Source of the DNA: Homalodisca vitripennis
Taxonomy: Eukaryota > Arthropoda > Insecta > Hemiptera > Cicadellidae
NCBI RefSeq assembly: GCF_021130785.1
Contig: NC_060214.1
Location: 105,870,001-105,934,000 of the forward strand
Direction: 5' to 3'
DNA length: 64,000 bases
The notes beneath the pieces are model-generated. The model made no database searches. It saw only the letters and a program-made list of their open reading frames with translations, and was not told where the DNA came from. The position numbers and the translations under genes were made by a program. Positions within the stretch are counted from its first letter, which is position 1. Every line of letters starts with the position of its first letter. Positions 1 to 14,100 of the stretch are shown one piece after another.

Positions 1-1348
1 ATTGTGGAGTAAGTTGCTATATTTCCATCCTGTATAAAATATTGATAGAAAAACGTAGCCATAATTGCTTACCAATGCCACTATTACTGTGGGTAAGTTT
101 AAACAAATCAGTTTACGTCGACTGTTTATAACTGGGTTTAAATAATTAAAACCAATATCCTCATTATTTTCTACTAATAAAGAGCTATAAAAGTACATTA
201 CACATAAAAACAAGTAAAGAATCCTGTAATAATCTTTAATCAACTCTGAACTAAACTTGTAATACTAACTTAATCACTCCAAAAACCATTTATTAGACTT
301 TTACGTAATTAATATTATTTATATTTTTGGCTGTTTATTTATTTACTCATAAATAAACTTGCCTATTTCTTATAAAATACTGAAAAACGGAAATTAGACC
401 ACCAAACCATACCGTCGATATGCCTGCCACTTCAAACAGAACATAAAACACAATAGAATAGTTACAAACATGTATCTGAGACACAACAGTTAGATGCAGG
501 CATATGCCTGTAGGTGCTGGATCCTAGGTACAAACTTACCGTAACATCTTATCCAACTGGGGCTGTTGCCATAGTCGCTTATCATATCGATAATCAACCT
601 GTGCTAGTTATTACCACGTTTTATAACCCGTCTTAGAAATAATTCATTGGCTTCCATTGATTGCATTGTGGAAGTAAACCTGCGTTGAAATAGACAAAAA
701 CTATTCGTGTTCTTGAAATGTTTTAAAGCTAGTGGCAAAACTGAACTAGAATTTAAAAATGTTGTTATAATTACTTTAATTTAACACTAACTTGTAATCT
801 CGTCTCTTAATCTCTATGTTAGTAAGCTACACAGTTTTAAATCTTACCCTGACTTTGTGGCCCGGGGTAGCTAGCACCTTTTGCTCCCATTCCCTCTGAG
901 TGGCCCTGTAGTATGACCATACCGTTACGAGTATATACAAATATACAAGGTATGAGTATATCACGTAACATGCTTTTTTGATGTTCGGTACAAAATTTCA
1001 AGCATCTAGCTCATTTCATTATTGACGTATAGAATGACAGACAATCATAGGCTACTGTAAAGGAATTTGTACATCTTACGGCAAACAAAAGAGAAATTGC
1101 GTCAGCCAGCTGAATGATAGCTTCAACGAAGCTCAGCCAAATTCCATACTTGGACTCGTACACCATCGTAGAACTCATTCTTGTCTATGTTGAGGTAGAG
1201 TTCCGTTCATTATTAAAAGTTTGTGAACGAAATTCTTCTCCGAGATATCTTGCCACATATACATTCACATTTTTTTTTTATTAGGTTTTGCTTTCATATA
1301 AGCGTGTGAATAACAAAAGTCTACACACCAAGTCACCATGAAATTATA
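1..1348. other. AT-rich sequence without recognised gene
   Basis: No coding exon, RNA gene or repeat family is recognised here. Only very short reading frames occur on either strand and there is no protein-like composition. Confidence 0.5.
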
Positions 1349-2240
1349 TATACAGGGTGTTTGAAAAGTATGGGTACGGCTTAATATTTTAAAAACCATA
1401 AGAGACAACATCTATAAACTTTGCACAGTGTCATATGGCTATGTAACTATTTTTCTTTGCTATTACCATGACATGCCTACCATGGGGGGACGGCCCACAT
1501 AGGAAAACATGGAAATCTTAAATTGAAGCATGGGTCGAGTGATGCCTCATTTGAAAGAGCTCACTTAGTAGAGTTGAATTCCGCAAACCGCATCTCAAAA
1601 GGTTTATCCAATCAGAAATGGCGGCTTGTTTTAGGTACACATTGTTAAGTACATTATGCGCTGCCATTTCTGATTGGATCGTCGTATTCTGATGCGGTAG
1701 GCGGCGTTTCACTCTACTAACCAATGTGTTTTCACTGACTTTTTTAATTAGCAAATTACGTCATAAATTTATAACACAATAAATACCAATGTTTTTTAGT
1801 TTTATTTATTGTGTTATAAATTTATGACGTAATTTGCTAATTAAAAAAGTCAGTGAAAACACATTGGTTAGTAGAGTGAAACGCCGCCTACCGCATCAGA
1901 ATACGACGATCCAGTCAGAAATGGCAGCGCATAATGTACTTAACAATGTGTACCTAAAACAAGCCGCCATTTCTGATTGGATAAACCTTTTGAGATGCGG
2001 TTTGCGGAATTCAACTCTACTAAGTGAGCTCTTTCAAATGAGGTATCACTCGACCCATGCTTCAATTTAAGATTTACATGTTTTCCTCCGTGGGCCGTCC
2101 CCCCATGGTAGGCATGTCATGGTAATAGCAAGGAAAAATAGTTTACATAGCCATATGACACTGTGCAAAGTTTATAGATGTTATCACCTATGGTTTTTAA
2201 AATATTAAGCCGTACCCATACTTTTCAAACACCCTGTATA
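1349..2240. mobile_element. Foldback/MITE-like element with ~435-bp inverted arms
   Basis: Bases 1349-1783 reappear as a near-perfect reverse complement at 1805-2240, separated by about 21 bases of spacer. The outer ends read TACAGGGTGTTTGAAAAG and its complement, with a TA dinucleotide on each side, which would fit a Tc1/mariner-type TA target duplication. A 78-codon open frame exists in mirror image on each arm (1518-1754 minus, 1834-2070 plus), but it is a by-product of the palindrome and matches no family I know. The arms differ at only a few positions, so the element is young or maintained by conversion. The ends resemble the outer end of the transposase relic at 38110-39291. Confidence 0.8.
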
Positions 2241-5138
2241 ACGGATAGTTACTCTACACGTATTAATACGTCACATTTAAACATCTCTTATGAGTGTCAT
2301 GAGTTTGTTTACAAATTCATTTATTCTGCTATTTTCTTGTCACCATAATGGTTATCCATAAGATCAATATAAAATATTTATTGTCGCTCACTCAAATCCG
2401 ATATAGTGACATATATTATCATCGAACTCAGTTTTCATCATATTGATATGAAGATCATACACAATTTCAAACTGTTCAATATCAATTAGTTTTTGAGATC
2501 GTGTGGATAGACAGACAAGTGACAATTTTCTAACCCTAGAATGATAGTCTTCGCTAACGCACAGTCAGTGAGTACCAGCTTTGGAACTTTGGGGGTGGTT
2601 TGGGGTCATCATCATACCTAGACTTTTCAGTGGTGCGCAGGTGAACAGATTGCTGTTTGTTGGAGAGTGTAATATTGAAGTTACTAAAATAAGGCAAGGA
2701 ATTGAGATAATCAGTCATTAAAACTGATGCTATATAGTAAAACAACACCATCTCATTACGCTGGGTCATTTTCGAATGGGCTGGTTACCTCGGAGTGTGA
2801 AGTTCTTGATCAGTTTGATCTTAACTTGCTAAATAAGTGGAATCTTCTGCTTGGGCAATCGTGCACATCTAAAGTTTTTCAAAGCAGTAATATGAGCTTC
2901 ACTAGATAAAAAAAGAGTACAACCATATACAGGTATGCTGTATTGGTTCCTTATAATCATTCCTTTTGTTTCCTAATTCTCTTGCCCTTGTTTCACCAAA
3001 TTCAACGTCCCTATTATAATAAATAGTATACAGTTGATATACAGAGTTTGGTAGGTATCGTATTCATAAGCAGGAGAGACATGAGGGGGGATGAGAAGAC
3101 AGAAATAATTAAGGAGTGAAAAGGATACACTGATATATTTAGCCTTCTCATTAACTTGATCAACGTCATAAATATTGGCAAATGACGAAAAATATTCTAA
3201 GAAACTTAACCTGACCAAATATTACAGTATGATTATTTATATTTCAGCGAATCGTTAGAATAATACACCTAGTTTTTTGTAGTAACATTTACGACCTTTT
3301 TAAAAAGGTTTTTGACTAAACGGAAACGAAGTTGGTCATGGGTTTTAAAAATATTTTGTACAGTATCTTATAATTTAAGGGTATGACATTAAGTTATTTT
3401 GGAACCCACTTTGGAAAACACAATGAAGTACACTTCTCGAGGATGAATAATTTCTTAAATTTTATATCCCTTCGTCCGCAGTAATGAGTCCAGTTTTGCA
3501 ATAGGTAACAACAATCGATGCACCATCTTGCCTTTTTAGTAATAGCAATAAAGTGGTAATTCATAGATCGAAGCGTCATCACTCCCACGTTAAACGTAAA
3601 TTACCATATTGGTGACTGTGTTAGGTACCAATTCTGTAAAGAAAGACAAATAGGAAGATGGTAAGTTTTGGGTGGAAGCAGTTAATCAGTAGAAGACCTG
3701 TTGGATTGAAGGGAAACATAGCCTAATTGGTTCAGCTGTACCCCATTCAGCGAGTATATATTTACTTTAGCGGGTAGAATAATGACATTCCCTATTTTAC
3801 AAATAGGCGTGTCAATTGATAAATACAAAAATAGAATATCCATTCCTGGTCATTGGGGTCGTCAATTGGTTAATATTTCAACTTATTACCCCGGGACTCT
3901 GAATTGTGTTGATATAATAATTAGCCTAACATTCCGATTATACACTTTTAAAATTACTTGTATGGAAACTCTTAAGAGACATATTGTGCTCTTTTGATTT
4001 CGATTAAAACCTATTTTACTAATTATAGTTGTTTAAATATGAGACAAATGATCTTCCAAATATGGGAAGAACGGCTCTTTCGATGTTGACTATCGACTAC
4101 TAAGGTACGAAGGTAATAAGTGTTTAAAACTAGAATTGTCATCAACAGGGCGGCTGCTGTAATCTACATTGACAGAAGAGGAGGTATTCGTAATCAGACT
4201 CACGGGAATTTTGATATTTTACCTGATAGTGACTTAAGTATCTCACAGAACTGATTTAATTTGTCGCCAGCAGTATGACGTAGTGGACTTCCAGAATAAT
4301 TTTTAACTATGACACTGAAATACCAATTTAGACGGTCATTCTTCCCGTGTTTGGATGATCATTACTCCAATATTTAAACAATAAAAACTGGGACAGATAC
4401 ATTTCCGATGAGAAAAATAACACGGTTTTTTCCAAAAATATTTATAATATAGATTTATGTCTGTAGTATATGTTTACCGAATTCGAATCCCATTTCAAAT
4501 GCAAAATATTCACTTCTTACTAATCCTGAGCCTGTTCTGAAGAAATTAAATAAACGCAACGGTTCAGGCTAGAATTTCAGACGTTTCACATAAAAAAAAC
4601 AAATAATTAACAAACAGTCTGTTCATTCTGTCGTCCGAAGTCTGTCGTTAGACAACCAGGAATGCTTGTAAACAATAATATTTGTTTATATCCGTCATCT
4701 GGATTTGAGTTTGGGATTTGATTTGCTATTTAGCCCATTTTATCTATGTATCGGAGTAATCGCGTAACGCGTACATCACGTTCAATTATACCTTAACTTC
4801 ATAACGGCATAAGTTAACCTGATTATGTTTGTTATTATTTTAGATATTTGTATGTGAAGTACTTATTAATTTAGTGGGATGTATGACAATATATAAACCT
4901 GATTTTGTTTTAGTTTTGTTTCAAATTTTGTGGTTTATTGTTTTGATAACTTTAATTAATTTTGTGAATGTTTGTCTGAACAGTAAAGCTTCACTTCGCC
5001 TTTCAAGAAATGCATTATGTCAAATAGATAGGAAGATAGTATCATACGCCAGTGAGCTTCGTTAATTAATTTTAAAGGAATTTTGTTAAAAGTTAGCTTT
5101 ATCAGCAATTTCCATTTGATTTAGATCTTCTAATACAA
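2241..5138. other. Upstream region of the host gene, no recognised element
   Basis: AT-rich sequence between the inverted-repeat element and the first coding exon. Short open frames (for example 4874-5065 plus) have no recognisable product. The promoter and 5' UTR of the gene starting at 5139 should lie here, but no TATA box or initiator can be assigned by eye. Confidence 0.4.
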
Positions 5139-5153
5139 ATGATGCCTCGAAAG
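5139..5153 (+). CDS. Host gene coding exon 1 (start codon)
   Basis: Two in-frame ATGs (5139 and 5142) are followed by Pro-Arg-Lys and a strong donor, AAG|GTAAGG. The exon ends in phase 0 and joins exon 2 to give MPRKKSVSMNRHQESG. The exon is tiny and was chosen because it supplies an ATG in the right phase. Exon 2 has its own ATG at 10350, so the true start could be there, with this part as 5' UTR. Confidence 0.4.
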
Positions 5154-8100
5154 GTAAGGTTATATTAAGGATCTATATATTTTCTAATAGACATAAAATA
5201 TCGTCCACTTAGATATCTGAAACTTTCACCTACTTAATCCTAGGTTTTAAATGGAAATTAGATTACAAATTTTAATATTTATTTACTGACAGTCAAAGAT
5301 TGTAATAAGCAGCTACAACCACAATCAAATAATCAATATTCATAATTATCTAAACTAGCGAAAACAAAATTTTGAACCATATTGTTTTATAGGTAATCTA
5401 GGCCCTATTTCAAATTATAGTAAACTTATAGCTCAACTGTTTTAATAACTAAAAAGGTAATAATTTAATGGTGAATAAAAATCCAGCTCATTTTATAAAT
5501 ATAAAATGTAACAAACAAAACGGTGTACCATTTAGTTACTTTTTACTATTTTGAAGGATAAACGTGACATAAGTACCATATTTATATTGCCATTGTGTTT
5601 GCGGCCTTTAATTACCTAACTAACATAAACATGATTTTAGTTTATTTTAATTAATTTGGAACAATATTGGCTGCAATATGATAAACGGCCACTGCGATAA
5701 TTGAATTATCAATATTTCTGATTATCTAAACTAATGAACAATAACAAACCTAATTATGTTATAGGTATTTCATACTATGGTATAGCCTAGTTCAGGTTTG
5801 CAGTTTAATAAGCCCCTACCATGACAATTGAATCATCGATATTCATGTTTATCTAAAGCTACTAAAACTAAAATGTCTGACCGAATTATGTTATAAGTTA
5901 GGAATTTCAATTTACAGCATAGTTCGGCTGTTTTTATGTCTTAAAAATTAGTTTAATGGTGAATAAAAAAATCTAGGCTATAGGCTACATATTTATAAAG
6001 TGTATGTAAGAAACAAAACAGTGTGACACTTAGTTACTTTTAAATAAAAGTGTCTCAAACTACACAAATAACACATGTGCATTGCCATTGTACTTGTGGC
6101 CATTACTCAAATGCCATACACATGATTTTACCTTGTTTGAATTAATTTGAAACAATAATGTCAAACCAAATTACTTTATAGGCTTTTCAGATTGTATTTG
6201 TAGTGAATCTATAATTTATGTATAAAAGAAATAGGTTATAGGCTAGATACCCATTTAAGATTATGGAAAATATAAAAATACTTTTGTTACATTTTTATAA
6301 GCATTTAAAATTTTGGGTTGGGTACGATAAGCGGACCCGGTTTTTTTTTATATCGAAATTGGCAACCGATATTACTTAATCATAACCATCGATATAATCA
6401 ATCGATACTAATTAATTATTTTGAACAATTAACTTAAATAATCTATATCAACAGCTGTAAACACTTTCAAAGTAATACACATAAGGTAATATTTCAATTC
6501 TACGTAAGTAACATTTGGTTATAGAAATGGCAGTCAATTTTAGAAAACTACAAGACATTGCTTTGAAAGATGATAAGATATGTTTTTCGTGGCTTCAACA
6601 TGTAGGACTCGTACCGAAAACCCATTATGTGAAATTTGTGGGAAAGAAACAAATGTAACTGTGAGAGGGGCAAATATCTTCAAAAAAATAGTCGTTTTCA
6701 GTTTTCCTAATTTCGGTTATAATAATTTGTTTAATCACTGTTTATATTAAATTCACATTTAAATTTAAAACATATGTTGGTTATTGCGGACTACAGATAC
6801 TTCTATATCGATTGATAGTCTGGGATTGGGATGCGAATATTAGGTATCGATCATTACATTCTTCGATATAAAAAACCGGGTCCGCTTATCGTACCCTACC
6901 CAAAATTTTTTTATTAAAAACCTCAGTACAAAATGATACCCAATCGGAAATGATAGGCTATATCTGCACATACTGATACCATTAAAACCAAATTCATTTA
7001 TTAATAAGTTATAGTCGTTTGGTTCAAACTAAAATAGTAAGTTACATGATTGTAAATATATTCACTAAACCAAGTTTAGAGTGTTCAAAAAAAGTCTTCT
7101 ACATGTGTGTTTTTGTAACTTTGTGTTTCTTTAGAATTTTCTTGCAACAAAACACTGTTTGATTTCCACCTTTAATTCTAGTTTTCATCTCCTCATCACA
7201 AACTGGATACTTTGAATTCAAAGGAACGTGATCATTATCTTGTAACCATTTGAAACATTGTTCAATGTTGAAAAATACGTTTTGATACAAACAGTGCCTT
7301 GCATATTCATCACCATTGTTCTTGCCAATGTCATTACTCACTATACAATTGATTTTACTTAGTTTGAATTAACTTAATTTTAAACAATATTGTTATTCTG
7401 TGAAATAAAAGCAGCTGGCTATTATTAATTATAAATAGGCTATCAAATGTGTTTATATTTGACACTTTAGATATTTCTAATTGATAGTTGATTCGATTGT
7501 TGTGGTGGGCTGCTTTTTATACTGCAGCCTATTTCAGCCATGGTTTTTATATCTAATAATCAATAATTTAATGATTAGTTGAAAACTATTTATATGTGTA
7601 TTTATTAAATGGTACAAACAAAACAATGTAAAGCTTACTCCTTACTGTTTTGAAGTATGAGCATGTCTGACGGCTTGTAACTCAAAGAACAAAATTTCAT
7701 TGTCATTGTTGTTGCGTCCATTACTCAAATACTACACAAATGTTTTTAGATTGTTTGAAATAATTTTAAACATTACTGTTGTAATATATTCAAAACAGCT
7801 AGCTATAATTAATAGTAACCAACTGTAATAAGAATGGTTTGTACTCGTTAGTTTAGATATTTCTAATCAATAAATTGGTTTGCCGATTCGATTGTTTTGG
7901 TGGTCGCTAATAATTATACAGCCATATAAACAATATGCGATGTGTCATTTACCTGATTCAATCCACAGTGTCTGATAGTAACATTGTAGGCTAATTATAT
8001 ATATATCTGATAAGTCATGGATACTTGGATACTAATAAGGTAAATTGTTATGTAATAAAACTTTTTTTATATGCAGGAAAAAGCTTCATTGATAAAGCCT

Positions 8101-11100
8101 AGGAGAGATTAAATAATGTAGTAAAGCCTGTTGAAGTTAAGTTTATATTGGGAAACTGGGATGTTTGGTTGGGGGCCAAGTTAACAATATCATTGCCATT
8201 ATCCTCTACTGGTAAATATTGAGAAAATTCATGACCGAAATCTATTTAAAAGTACCATAAATAGAAATAAGTTAGTGGTGTTGGGTTTTGTGTTCATTGT
8301 GTTCAAGAGTTTTATTAAACTTACTTTGCCAATTATCAATTGTTTTTGACTGTTAATGCTTGACAAATTTCGTACATATTGAATGTCAAATATAAAATGT
8401 TGTAATGACAAATAAAAGAATCCAACTTTGAATCTGTCATGATCTTTAGAATATAAGTTAAGTGGCCTTTTGGCACAACGATTGGTCAAGGGTTATTCTG
8501 CTATATTTTAAATAGATAAATCATAGTCAAGGAGCTTTTTTGGCTAAGTAGTTAGCAAATATTTTTTAGCATGTAATAATTAATAGGTTATTTTTATAGT
8601 TTTAGAAGATCTATCGTTTATTTAATGGAAATAATTGGTTTTGTTGATCATCTTAGAAGCCGTTAGAAGAAGCCATAATGCTATTTTGTCTCCACAGTAA
8701 ACAGAGTTAGTAGAAGGGTTAATTCCAGGAATAGTAAGGAAAAAAGTTGTGAAAGTCTAGGTGGAAGAACAGTTGTGAAAATCTGGGTGATGGAACAGTT
8801 GTGAAAATATGGCTTGTGGAACAGTCGTGGAAAACTGTGGTGAGGCAGTGGTGGATAAATAATCAAGGTTATAAAGATGTGGCATTTGAGTTGGTGGATA
8901 TAAGTAAAAACTGATGTTAGATCAGTTTAGAGTCCAAAATAAAAGTATAAAGGAACGTTTCTGGTGTTATGTTTGGGAAAATGATGCAATAGTAAAAGAC
9001 TCAAAGTTCATCAAAAAGGTCAACCCTCTTAGGAAACTTCATTGCCCAATTATGGATTCCTGGTAGTGCCATGATACTGGTAGGTTGTAACATAAGCAGC
9101 CATGGATCTGGTTCCTATTACAGGAATGTAAAAATGATGACGTCAAGTATCCCTGGATTTTGATCTCTCCAGTGGTCAGCTTTTAAGAGGATTAAGATCA
9201 GCAACCATGCTGTGTTGTTGGCAACGTAAGAGTTTTAATTTGTCTGGTGCCTTAAAATGATAAGTTTCAATAATTTTGTATTGTTTGGTTTGGTAATACG
9301 ACTAGGTTTGGTATGTGTCTGACAGTACGTTTAAGTGTTTCAAGCTTAATCTAGTGCGGCTGATAGCAATCCCTGTCTTAGAGGAAATTACTACATTGAT
9401 TTTACAAAAAACTAAATTGTTGTCTTATGTGCTGTCTTATTCTTTTTTTTTTTTTTTGTTAGGACAAGAAGCTTATAAATTGCACTTAGTCCTGTAAGAA
9501 CCTTTGCGCTGCTTCCAGAGTGATAGGATATTCAGGATGGGTAAGGTTATGGAGTAGGGGCCGCCTCCTATCGAGATCCATGAGGAAGAATTAGGGCACT
9601 ACATCTCAAAGTCATCCTGGAAGAAGGGGAGGCCAGCTCTGAACGAGCCTCTACAGTCAAAGTAGGCAGGGGGTGGCACACCCTTGTTGAGGTTAACAAG
9701 AACCTATGAGGTAAGGGAACAAACCCCACCAACTCCAACAGTCATCTTCCACAGTAGATTAGACCTATCGAATTGCCCATGAACCCCAGAATCTCAACAT
9801 TTGCGGTTAGTGATGTGCCGCTACTGGACATCCATAAGGTGGCCCAGATTGAAGTGGCACATCGGTTTTTGCTGTGCCCAGTGGTGGGTTCAACTGGTAG
9901 GTATAAACCAGCCAGAAGTGATCCCTACTGGGTAGTGCTGACTCTTGCTTTCCAGACAAATAGCTCTACAAACAGCATCATAAAACTTTCGATTCTCAAG
10001 GAATTCCAAAAATTCATCCCTTCTGTGGTGACTTTGTAATTTTGTTAGATTTATTTTTTATCATACCAAAAAAACATGTTGCATTCATACTAGCTATCCT
10101 TATGAGAGACATATGTTACAAACAATAGCAAAATAATTGTTATGGTCTGTATTTATACATAGGACGATAGACTTGGACTAAACTTCTTGCTTCTTTAATT
10201 TTTTCTTCACTAGTTGTCATGGCAACAGTGTTGGGTCTGCTTTATGTTGTTGTAAACATTTTTTGATATGGCCTGATATCTTTTGGTATGGAGTTTGAAA
10301 TCTGCAAACAAATAATATCACTCTGTGTTATTTTCAGAAAAGCGTTTCGATGAACCGCCACCAGGAAAGTGGATCCGTTTTGATATCAACTTTGTTGAAA
10401 AACTTGAAAATCAATTTGTTGTCTAGGAGTGTTAATAAGCAGGTAAGTCTACTTTCACATAGTAAATGTAGGACTATTATGTAATTAAAATACATTAGTA
10501 AAAATGTGATTTATATTAAACATCCTTCAGGATGATAACTGTGGTATAATTGTTTTAAATCAATACATAAGTAGAATTGAATTACAATAAATAAGCAGTA
10601 AAATGTTTTTGAGTTAGTGACAGCTGTTTATTCAATGTAATCAATAAAATAATTATTTTTGAAAACTATATTATTGATTTTTGGTAAAAAAAGGGTGAAT
10701 TTATTCTATTGTATTTTTAAGCTAATATTTGGATATACACAGTACATACGTTTTTCTTTTGAGAAAAACATTATGTGCTGTTAGAAAAAAATGTGAATGA
10801 AATATAAAAAATAACATATAAAAATAATGTATAAAAATAAATAATGTTTAAACTGTTAGAAGTTGCAAATGTTGTTATTAATTTAGAGCAGTGGTTCTCA
10901 ACCTTTTCAACGCTGCGACCCCCTTTTTAGGTTGAAAATTTTGGCGACCCTCTTTTTGTAACATCGTAAAGTAAGCCTTTGTATGCAAAAAGACAGCAAT
11001 AATTAGTTTTAAAAAACATAAAAAAACACTATTCAAAACTATATAAAAACGTTAGTGAGCACTAATTTCTTAATAATTAATAAACTATCCGGTAATAAAT

Positions 11101-14100
11101 GTAACGAAAGTAATTTTAATCATTTCAATTTTCAATTCTTCAATATCAAAGCAGGCAAAGACTATGCGCAGTGTATTTACAGAATTGACGCATGGTGTAT
11201 TTAAAGCCGCAGAGACAGCCTGACATGGAGCTGCGCGCGCAGCCATCGCACGGCGCAATTCGTCCTCCGACAAGCACTGTGCTAAAGTGAGTGTGCCAGT
11301 CGACTGCCTGACGTCTTGAGAAATAGTGCATACTTTGATCTTCAAATTGAACACTCAAGTTTTAGTATTAATAATGGATAAGTTTTTAAAAAGAGAAGCT
11401 TCATGTAGCAAAAGTAGTTCCGAAGTCTCAAAACCAAATTGCCGAAAGTATGATAATGCATATCTACAGTTTGGTTTTACTGAACTTGAAAACAAACCTC
11501 AGTGTGTTATTTGTAGTGAAGTTTTATCAGTTGAAAGCATGAAACCTTCAAAAATGAAGCGTCATCTTGAAACTAAGCATTCTGCGCTGAAAAACAAACC
11601 AGTCGAGTTTTTCCAGAGAAAACTGCTGTCCCTTCGCAGTCAACAGGTAAATATTAAAAGTCATACTGATGTTAGCAAAAATGCCCTCAAAGCTTCGTAC
11701 GAGGTAGCGCTAAAGATTGCTAAAGTGGGGAAGCCACATACCATTGCTGAGGAATTAATTCTTCCTGCCGCAATCGATATGGTTTCAAATATGATTAATC
11801 CTCAAGAAGCTGACAAGCTAAAAAAAATCCCACTATTAAATGACACTGTGTCACGACAAATATCAGACATGGTGAAAGATGTTCAGAACCAGCTAAAGAT
11901 GCAAATAAAAGAAAGCACGTTTTTTTCGATTCAATGCGACGAATCAACTGACATTGCTAACTGTGCTCAGTTTTTGTGTTTTATTAGGTATGATTGCGGT
12001 CACTCTATTAAGGAAAATGTATTATTTTGCAAATCTTTGCCAGACCATGCCACAGGTGAAAGTCTTTTTTAAAGTGTTCATTGAGGCAACTGAACCATTT
12101 GAAATTGATTGGAACAAATGTGTTTCAATTTGTAGTGATGGTGCAAGAGCCCTTTCGGGTAAAAACAGCGGATTGATTGCCAGGTTGAAAACGTTAATGC
12201 CAAATGCAAACTGGGTGCATTGTTTTTTACATAGACAAGCTTTGGCAGCTAAAGGAATGCCGGATGACTTGCGTCAAGTTTTGGCTGAGGCTATCAAAGT
12301 TAACTATGTCAAGAGTCGACCATTGCAGAGTAAATTACTTGAAAACTTGTGTGAAGAGGTAGGAGCCCTGCACAAACATTTCCTATTCCACACCGAAGTG
12401 AGATGGCTGTCCCGGGGTAAGGTGTTGAGTAGGCTGTTTTCATTGAGATCAGAAATGTTGCTTTTTTTTAATGGACAGTAAACATGAACTTTCCCATTTT
12501 TTCAGCGATGAAAAATGGTTAATAAAGCTTGCTTACTTAGCTGATATTTTTTCTCATCTCAACATTTTGAACTCATCCCTACAAGGACCAGAAACAACTA
12601 TTTTGTATGCTCAAGACCGAGTAAATGCATTTGTAAGAAAACTTACTCTTTGGAATACAAGAATAAAAGATGAAGACTTTGAAAATTTCCAACTTACACA
12701 AGAATTCAAGGAGTATGTCTCAAGTATTGGTGACACATCCATTGACACATCATCTCTCTCATTACTCATATCATCACACCTTGAAGCATTGATAAAGCAG
12801 TTGAATGATTATATTCCTGTTAAAGATACAAGTGGATCTGTGTGGATAACAAAACCATTTTCCGAAAAAGCTGTTCAAAAAGCTGAATTGAATGCTGGCC
12901 TCCACGATGAACTGATAGATATATCAAGTGATCAGTCATTGAAACTAACTTTTGACGATGTTTGTCCCGACAAGTTTTGGCTAAGTATAAAGAAGGAACA
13001 CCCAGAATTGACCAAAGTAGCATTGCAGATTTTGATACCTTTTTCTACTTCTTACAATTGTGAAAAAGGATTTTCCACAATGGTGAATTTAAAAACCAAA
13101 TCAAGAAATCGTTTGGCACTGGAAAATGATATTATTTTGTGTTTGACAAAACTTAACCCAGACATTCTACAGTTAGTTAATTCAAAGCAAGCTCAAGTTT
13201 CTCATTAAGTCATTCTGCTGGACTTTTAAAAAAATGTATTTTTTGCAATGTATTTTGTGTAGTGTGCCTTTTTTAGAATAAACAAATTTTGTCTCACAAC
13301 AATAAGGCCTACGTTACGATACAAGTGGCGCGGCAGGCACCATCATTTTTAGCAGCGATGTTGAGTTATTTAGAGCTCCATTTGTTCCTTTTTGTTAATT
13401 ATAGTTGTATTTTAAAATAGTATTGATTAATTGTAAATTGATTAAATATACTTATTGTATTTAACAAGCGGACTCAACTCAGTTTCTAAATAAGTACATG
13501 GTCGCTTCATTTGATATTCGCCGCTCATATGGTATATATGGCCTGAGTTTTTTAGTTTTTTTCATTTATCACCTCTCTCGCGACCCCCCCAGACCCGTCC
13601 CGCGACCGGTTGAGAACCCCTGATTTAGAGCATTTAAATCCCTGAATCTGCTCTAGGAAGAAAGTCTTCAATGGATATTCCAGTGTATATTTTCTTCAAT
13701 AGTTAATCCTAGAAAGTTGAGTAAGCAGCTGATTGCCTTTTATTTGTAATGTAGGCTGAACCATTAAATAGTTGTTTGTTAATTTGTGATTTAAAAATTT
13801 CCTTAAGCAGTGTTTTGAAACAGTTTGTTTTCTCACCTTTTCTGAAAAATACTTTTTCACTAAAAAAGATAAATTAATGATGGATGATACACTCATTCCA
13901 GCATAACTAACATCCAGCTAAGTTTGCTTGGTAAAATAAGACTTTTTTACCTTTATTTGTTACACTTCATCCCCTGCAGAAGCAGGCATTTTTATGTACT
14001 TGCAGTCTGCTTATAAACATAGATTTCCTGATTACTCCATACAAGATAAATATTTTAAAGCATAACAATTAAACAAAGGCTCCAATGTAGAACCTTGGAA

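Larger units (their letters stand above)
5290..8000. repeat. Diverged tandem repeats in intron 1
   Basis: Related blocks recur at about 5330, 5705, 5835 and 6160 (text like TATCTAAACTA...TTATGTTATAGGTA) and at about 5588, 6079, 7305 and 7699 (text like CATTGCCATTGT...GGCCATTACTCAAAT, followed by an ATTTTAG...GTTTGAATTAATTT segment and ...AACAATATTG). They are several hundred bases apart, strongly diverged, and interrupted by the Merlin-like element at 6315-6901. This looks like an old tandem duplication of a non-coding segment or of a transposon remnant. Confidence 0.55.

Noticed and set aside
1518..2070. Mirror-image 78-codon frames
   Set aside because: They are the two arms of the palindrome read in opposite directions; no known protein family.
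4874..5065. 63-codon plus-strand frame just upstream of exon 1
   Set aside because: Not in frame with the proposed start, low-complexity hydrophobic composition and no recognised product.
9773..10039. 88-codon frame also found at 55803-55988
   Set aside because: Shared because both lie in copies of the same retroposon, on the strand opposite to its poly(A) tail; the frame differs downstream of the element's end.
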